From contig JBNKLQ010000106.1 of NCBI GenBank assembly GCA_050292445.1, forward strand, positions 1 to 18,935: a stretch of DNA of 18,935 nucleotides, read 5' to 3'. Position 1 is the stretch's first letter. Each line of letters starts with the position of its first letter. Positions 14,761 to 18,935 of the stretch are shown here, piece by piece. The notes beneath the pieces are model-generated. The model was not told where the DNA came from. It searched no databases and saw only the letters and a list, made by a program, of their open reading frames with translations. Position numbers and translations under genes: made by a program. Source of the stretch: Leptofilum sp050292445. GTDB lineage: Bacteria; Chloroflexota; Anaerolineae; Promineifilales; Promineifilaceae.

Positions 14761-17700
14761 CTAGTTGGTCACAATCACCAGCTCCGGCGGGTTGGCCCCT
14801 TCGCGGCTGTTGAAGATGTTACGGCCGATTTCATCCGCAAGCACCGCCAAACTAACCGTGCCGTTGCCTGTAATGTACGGCGTCACGTCAATTTCAATGT
14901 AGCTGCCCGCACTCACCGCACCAGAATTGTTGATGACACTGCCCACAGCAGGGGCATTGCTATAAGTGATACTGCTCTCCACCCAGCTATTATCTGTCAC
15001 TTCAGCAATGTCAAAAGCAAAACTACCACTATTCAGGTAAACGCGCAGCGTAGCACTGTTAACGGTGCCGCTCACCCCTTGCACATCAAACTGGAGATAG
15101 CTCAGCATCACAGGCACATCATCCGTACCCAGGCTGCCGATGGTGCCGTAGTTGGCCGTTGACCGGTTAGAGAGCACCACCGCATCCGCCACTGGATTGA
15201 AGGTGAACGTGCCGCCAGCACCGGGTGTTGGCGTGTTGGTGGGGATGGGCGTGTTGGACGGCGTCGGCGTTATCGTGGGTGGCAGGGTTGCACTGGGTGT
15301 TGGTGTAACCGTGGGTGGCAGCGGTGTCTCTGTGGGTAGTGGCGTGGCCGTAGCCGTTGGCGTGTTGGTCGGTGTTGGTGTTGGTTGGCCATCATCAGGG
15401 ATGAATACGGCCGTTAACGACAAATCCCCACTTAACGCCACCGAGAGGATAGGGCTGGTTTCGCCGGGCAGTTCGCTCCAGCCAGCAAAGATGTAACCAG
15501 CCGCTGGAATTGCCTCGATCTCCACAGGCACATCCTGGAAGTAGATACCTGTCCACGGATATGCAGCGCCGCTCACACCGATGGTCTCATCATTGATCAG
15601 CACAGAGTTAATGCGCACAGAACCTTGAGCCGGATTCGACACGTTGAGCGTAACGTTGGCGGTGCCGCTCAGTCCGAATCGATCCACCACGTGCTGCCGC
15701 TGGAAGCCAGGCCGATTTTGGGCAAAGGTGCGCATTGCCTCTACGCTGTTGTTCCAAGCCGCCACGGATGTTGGACGGCCGTGCCGGTCGATATGCTCTT
15801 GCACTTCGGGAACCAACGGTGCCTGCATGGCATCAATCTGGGCAATGACCCGGTCAGGCACAAAGGCGGTGTTTAGCTGGTCGGCAAACTGGTTAATGAA
15901 GTCGGTGCGGAATTCGTCATTTTCCAGCAGGGCGCGCAGCAAAACGGCCATGGAGGCATTGTACGGCGGATAACCCGGCTCGGTGGCCCAGGCCAATCGG
16001 TCATAGGAGGACGCACCCGCCCCACCAGCCAGACCAAACGCCTGGTCCAGATCGCCCATCAGCCAGCGCCAACGGCCGTCTAGGCCTTCCGGCGCATCAG
16101 GATCGTAAGCATCGGTCTGGTAACGCCAATAATCAATGTTGTTTTGCAGCCAGTCGGCATTGTTCATGATGATTTCGGCCGTCATGTACTCGATGAAGTT
16201 CTGCACGTCCATCTGTGTGTGCATGTAGGCATAGTTGGTTGGATCCGCCAAACTGTTGCTGTTGACAAAGTTCATCATCGCGTTGAAGTGGTCGGCATTG
16301 CCTTCCTCTACCACACCCCGATTGGCCAGTAGGTCCAATTGGTTGTTGTCGATATCGTAGGTCAGGCCAAGATAATTATTGTCCAAACGCTCGCGAATGT
16401 TATGCACGCCCCAATATTCACCATTCAAAAAGACAATGGCGGGACGGTACGGCTGCGTGTCGAAGCTCAGGTGCTCAACAAGGCTTTGGGTCATCGCATC
16501 ACGGAACATCGTGGCGTAAATGTCCTGGCCAGAATTGCGCAGGATAAGCCGTTCAAATTCGACATTCCGCCAACCGGGGAAAATCTCATAGTCGATGGTA
16601 TCGGCACCGTATTCAGAACGGGCGTAGACGCGCAGCGATTTAAAGTGGTAGATGGTGCTCTTGGAGCCATGAACACGAAGACCGGCATCCTGAGCAAAGC
16701 CCAGCGTGCCGTCTGGCTCGTAGAATTCAATATGCATCGGCCGTTCCCAATCCCTGCCATTTTGCATATAGTTCGTGTAATTGCCCACCACGTAAATACC
16801 AAATTCTGGATCAAACAAATTATCAGCATCCGTGGCAATAGAGATGACGGGGAAGGTGTAACGGCTGAACATATCCGGGTCTACAAAATAGGTCTGGGTA
16901 GCAGCGGGGCTAGTGAGCGCCCCCGGTTTATCAACCATCGCCCGCACGACTGTGCCTTTGAAGATTTCCCCAGCCGGTTCGGCCCAGTAGACGTTGGGCA
17001 GCGTGGTGCGAATCGTAGATAGTACATTGGGATCGCCTACACGGCTGTCTATGGTGATGGGGCCGGAATAAACGGCCGAACTGGTTGTTGGTTCACTGCC
17101 GTCCAGCGTGTAGTAGATGGTAACATCTGACTGAACGGGGGTCAGTTCCAGCTGGAAGCTATCGGTGTAAAATCCACCCGCCTGAGACATTTGTGGCGGA
17201 TCCAAAATTTCACTGTAACCTGTGGTTGTGTTGCTGGCACCAGGGGTTGGATCAGTGAAGAAGACCAAAGCACCAGGACCGTCTGGCTGACGGCCGTATG
17301 ATAAATCGGTTTGCAATGCAGCCGGTGGCAAATAATCTTCTTGTAGGCCACCCGGCGCAGTGAGTACAACCTCTTCCCCACCCGCACTGATCTTGAAGTT
17401 AGTATGCAGCGGGCTGCCGGGGATGGCCCGCTCTTTGTCTGAGGCAAAGACGATGAGGTATTGTCCAGGCTGAATCGTTTCCGCCGGGAATACCCATTTA
17501 AAGGGGTCTGAATCGTTATCGGTCAGACCGTAACCATCAAGATTGACAGCCGTTCCCCCCGAGTTATAAATTTCAATCCAATCTTCGTAGTCGCCATCCT
17601 CATCGGCTAATGTGCTGTCGTTGGAGGCGACAATTTCGTTGATGTAGAGAACGGCCGTTTGGGCCGACACCAGCGGACGGGACAACAACATGACGCTGAA

Positions 17701-17769
17701 CAATAAAACAGTCAGCAAAAACAACCAGCGAAATGGTAATCGGAACAGGGATACACGCGTACGAGACAT
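14761..17769 (-). CDS. Secreted CotH-kinase family protein with lamin-tail, chitobiase-like, InlB-like and CBM96/DNRLRE domains
   Basis: A 1002-residue exported protein. The ATG at 17769 has AGGAGA eight bases upstream. It has a signal peptide (basic 1-14, hydrophobic 15-30, cleavage near VSAQ 34-37). In order: a lamin-tail domain (about 38-140, YINEIVASN and YEDWIEIYNSGG); a chitobiase C-terminal-like segment (about 190-295, IYYTLDGSEPT at 218-228); and a CotH kinase domain (about 300-700) with LRVHGSKS (364-371), GEYWGVHNIRERLDNNY (450-466) and DLDQAFG (573-579), the acidic residues expected for nucleotide/metal binding. An InlB-like beta domain (about 703-790), a Thr/Pro linker (796-850) and a CBM96/DNRLRE-type beta domain (854-1002) follow. 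CotH proteins are atypical kinases of exported proteins; the targets here are unknown. It is transcribed against its neighbours. Confidence 0.93.
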   Translation of the reverse strand: MSRTRVSLFRLPFRWLFLLTVLLFSVMLLSRPLVSAQTAVLYINEIVASNDSTLADEDGDYEDWIEIYNSGGTAVNLDGYGLTDNDSDPFKWVFPAETIQPGQYLIVFASDKERAIPGSPLHTNFKISAGGEEVVLTAPGGLQEDYLPPAALQTDLSYGRQPDGPGALVFFTDPTPGASNTTTGYSEILDPPQMSQAGGFYTDSFQLELTPVQSDVTIYYTLDGSEPTTSSAVYSGPITIDSRVGDPNVLSTIRTTLPNVYWAEPAGEIFKGTVVRAMVDKPGALTSPAATQTYFVDPDMFSRYTFPVISIATDADNLFDPEFGIYVVGNYTNYMQNGRDWERPMHIEFYEPDGTLGFAQDAGLRVHGSKSTIYHFKSLRVYARSEYGADTIDYEIFPGWRNVEFERLILRNSGQDIYATMFRDAMTQSLVEHLSFDTQPYRPAIVFLNGEYWGVHNIRERLDNNYLGLTYDIDNNQLDLLANRGVVEEGNADHFNAMMNFVNSNSLADPTNYAYMHTQMDVQNFIEYMTAEIIMNNADWLQNNIDYWRYQTDAYDPDAPEGLDGRWRWLMGDLDQAFGLAGGAGASSYDRLAWATEPGYPPYNASMAVLLRALLENDEFRTDFINQFADQLNTAFVPDRVIAQIDAMQAPLVPEVQEHIDRHGRPTSVAAWNNSVEAMRTFAQNRPGFQRQHVVDRFGLSGTANVTLNVSNPAQGSVRINSVLINDETIGVSGAAYPWTGIYFQDVPVEIEAIPAAGYIFAGWSELPGETSPILSVALSGDLSLTAVFIPDDGQPTPTPTNTPTATATPLPTETPLPPTVTPTPSATLPPTITPTPSNTPIPTNTPTPGAGGTFTFNPVADAVVLSNRSTANYGTIGSLGTDDVPVMLSYLQFDVQGVSGTVNSATLRVYLNSGSFAFDIAEVTDNSWVESSITYSNAPAVGSVINNSGAVSAGSYIEIDVTPYITGNGTVSLAVLADEIGRNIFNSREGANPPELVIVTN
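15220..15384 (-). repeat. Low-complexity Thr/Pro linker repeat in CotH gene
   Basis: It encodes residues 796-850, with imperfect TPTPTNTPT units. The DNA is G/T-rich on the plus strand with many near-repeats of GTTGGCGTGTTGG, so length variation by slippage is likely. Similar low-complexity DNA encodes the spacer in the lipoprotein (7455-7637). Confidence 0.85.
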
Positions 17770-18099
17770 AACTTTTCTCCTAAAAACACACTTCTTTCTA
17801 GATGGTGTCCACCAAAAGCAATCTGCTCAAAGAATGTCATTGGCGAAACAAAAATGGCACAAAGAGAAACACACACTGCCTAAAGACAGATAGGCCAAAA
17901 TGGCGAGCTACATTTTGGCAAAGGAACAACTATTTTTCGCTTGACTACTCTGAACATTGCTAAAATGGGCAGTCAGAACGATTATTTTGTATTAGAGTTA
18001 TCAAAAACGGATATGATTGGTTAAACTTACACTGACAAATGGACAAACAACATAAATATTACATAACTTTTGGCTTACAGAAAGCATTACAGATTGGTG
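17770..18099. other. Intergenic region upstream of CotH gene
   Basis: AT-rich leader and promoter region of the CotH gene. The ribosome site AGGAGA is at about 17778-17783. It contains a 9-bp inverted repeat at 17894-17919. I see no gene and no convincing -35/-10 pair. The right end meets the aldo/keto reductase remnant. Confidence 0.55.
17894..17919. promoter_or_regulatory. Inverted repeat GCCAAAATG-N8-CATTTTGGC
   Basis: Perfect 9-bp arms with an 8-base spacer, about 125 bases upstream of the CotH start. It could be an operator or a leader hairpin. Without a downstream U-run it is not a terminator. Confidence 0.4.
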
Positions 18100-18174
18100 G
18101 TGGAAACGGCCGTTCCGCAAGCCACCATCACCGAAAGAATGAACCGTATCGAGATGGAACCACTCTTCGTTTAA
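18100..18174 (+). pseudogene. 3' remnant of a second aldo/keto reductase gene
   Basis: Twenty-four codons plus the TAA stop match the last codons of the intact reductase (14069-14143): 64 of 75 bases and 19 of 24 residues by hand, ending MEPLFV in both. Several changes are third-position or Asp/Glu swaps, so the copy diverged under selection as a real gene before it lost its 5' part. Upstream of 18100 the similarity stops abruptly. It lies five bases before repeat copy C. Confidence 0.88.
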
Positions 18175-18180
18175 AAAATG

Positions 18181-18255
18181 GGACGCTGATTACCCTGATC
18201 TCCCTGATTTAAAAGATCAACAATATCAGGGTAATCAGGTAAATCTGCGTCCCAT
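18181..18255. repeat. 75-bp palindromic repeat, copy C (immediately before mutB)
   Basis: Same 75-bp element and orientation as copies A and B, with about ten substitutions. The outer arms extend here to ATGGGACGC/GCGTCCCAT (18178-18186 and 18247-18255), a perfect 9-bp closing stem. It ends just before the mutB ribosome site, so a hairpin in the mRNA would abut that site. Confidence 0.9.
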
Positions 18256-18269
18256 TCAGGATGACACAG

Positions 18270-18935
18270 ATGAAACAACCAGACTTCACCAAAATTCACT
18301 ACCAGCCGCCAAGCAAACAGGCCGATGATACGGCCGTTCCCACCCACTCCTGGCAAACATTAGAGCAAATCGAAGTACGGCCGTTCTACACTGCCACCGA
18401 TCTGCAACACATGGAACACCTCAACTTTGTCGCCGGCATTCCCCCCTATCTGCGTGGCCCCTACCCCGCCATGTACGCTGTACGGCCGTGGACCGTGCGC
18501 CAATATGCCGGGTTCAGCAACGCCGAAGAAAGCAACGCCTTCTACCGCCGCAACCTGGCCGCCGGGCAGCGCGGCCTCTCCATCGCCTTTGACCTGGCCA
18601 CCCACCGCGGCTACGACTCCGACCATGAGCGGGTGGAAGGCGATGTAGGCAAGGCAGGCGTCGCCATCGACTCCATCCTCGACATGCGCATCCTGTTCGA
18701 TGGCATCCCGCTGGACAAAATGTCCGTCTCCATGACGATGAACGGCGCGGTGCTGCCCATCATGGCCTTCTACATCGTTGCCGCCGAGGAACAGGGCGTG
18801 GCCCACAAACAGCTCACCAGCACCATCCAGAACGACATCCTCAAAGAGTACATGGTGCGCAACACCTACATCTACCCGCCCCTGCCCTCCATGCGCATCG
18901 TCGGCGACATCTTCGCCTACACCGCCCGCGAGATG
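18270..18935 (+). CDS. mutB: Methylmalonyl-CoA mutase, large (catalytic) subunit, 5' part
   Basis: The frame runs off the window: 222 codons seen of a family usually slightly over 700. The start at 18270 (MKQPDFTKI) is preferred because CAGGA at 18257-18261 has an eight-base spacer; an ATG at 18261 overlaps that site. The visible TIM-barrel N terminus is very conserved: PPYLRGPYPAMYAVRPWT (58-75), QYAGF, ESNAFYRRNLAAGQRGLS, FDLATHRGYDSD, GVAIDSI, LDKMSVSMTMNGAVLP and TIQNDILKEYMVRNTYIYPP, which shape the CoA and substrate channel. The cobalamin-binding domain would lie beyond the edge. With mutA it would form the heterodimeric AdoCbl enzyme of propionate/succinate metabolism. Codons end in C far more often than in neighbouring genes. 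It is separated from mutA by about 5.6 kb of unrelated genes. Confidence 0.95.
   Translation, partial: MKQPDFTKIHYQPPSKQADDTAVPTHSWQTLEQIEVRPFYTATDLQHMEHLNFVAGIPPYLRGPYPAMYAVRPWTVRQYAGFSNAEESNAFYRRNLAAGQRGLSIAFDLATHRGYDSDHERVEGDVGKAGVAIDSILDMRILFDGIPLDKMSVSMTMNGAVLPIMAFYIVAAEEQGVAHKQLTSTIQNDILKEYMVRNTYIYPPLPSMRIVGDIFAYTAREM

Larger units (their letters stand above)
229..18489. repeat. Dispersed highly iterated palindrome ACGGCCGT (about 29 copies)
   Basis: Exact copies were counted by hand from 229-236 to 18482-18489, for example 5382-5389, 8526-8533 and 14075-14082. The core CGGCCG occurs about 46 times. Copies fall on all gene types and some intergenic DNA, in any frame: Thr-Ala-Val, Arg-Pro-Phe or Gly-Arg-Ser. 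They often extend to TACGGCCGTTCC. The span given covers first to last copy; the copies are single 8-mers. Confidence 0.9.

Noticed and set aside
15220..15384. Repetitive GTTGGCGTGTTGG pattern considered as a CRISPR or satellite
   Set aside because: The units are in frame and encode the Thr/Pro linker of the CotH protein. There are no spacers of constant length.
16339..17022. 227-codon plus-strand frame inside the CotH gene
   Set aside because: Opposite strand of the CotH kinase domain. Composition follows from the real gene's codon pattern and no family is recognisable.
17941..17966. TTGACT and TAAAAT as a plus-strand promoter
   Set aside because: The spacing is only 14 bases, and the only gene downstream on that strand is the remnant, with mutB over 300 bases away.
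18360..18806. 148-codon minus-strand frame inside mutB
   Set aside because: Antisense of a highly conserved mutB segment; long only because of the C-rich codon usage.

Overview
The window looks like a piece of a Chloroflexota chromosome, probably of the Anaerolineae/Caldilineae/Ardenticatenia kind. This is inferred from three things: secreted proteins with long Thr/Pro 'TPTPTxTPT' linkers, a two-subunit B12-dependent methylmalonyl-CoA mutase, and large DUF11, CotH and PA14 exoproteins. No RNA gene that would fix the taxonomy is present. Throughout the window, in coding and non-coding DNA, the palindrome ACGGCCGT recurs about 29 times (hand count; about 0.3 expected by chance), like a lineage-specific highly iterated palindrome.

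Left part (1-5600): a large DUF11/SdrD-B-type surface protein on the minus strand, cut by the window edge, is divergent from a secreted protein with three PA14 and two SH3b domains. A strong terminator follows the PA14 gene.

Middle (5601-10544): a lipoprotein alpha/beta-hydrolase (minus) with an added C-terminal domain. It is divergent from a two-gene unit (small membrane protein plus ATC-hydrolase-family protein) that has a textbook sigma70 promoter overlapped by a perfect 16-bp palindrome. A GT1/MGT-type glycosyltransferase follows.

Right part (10545-18935): mutA, the small subunit of methylmalonyl-CoA mutase, opens this part, and mutB, the large catalytic subunit, starts at 18270 and runs off the edge. 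These two genes are normally adjacent. Here about 5.6 kb lies between them: a GxxExxY protein, an aldo/keto reductase, a YcxB-like membrane protein and, in opposite orientation, a secreted CotH-kinase protein. Three copies of a 75-bp imperfect palindromic repeat sit exactly at the joints: after mutA, after the GxxExxY gene, and just before mutB. A 25-codon 3' remnant of a second aldo/keto reductase lies directly upstream of the last copy. The simplest reading is that the mut operon was split by repeat-associated rearrangement.

No CRISPR array, tRNA, rRNA, transposase or phage gene was found. The most distinctive signals are the iterated octamer, the 75-bp repeat family with its GxxExxY cassette, and the split mutA/mutB locus.
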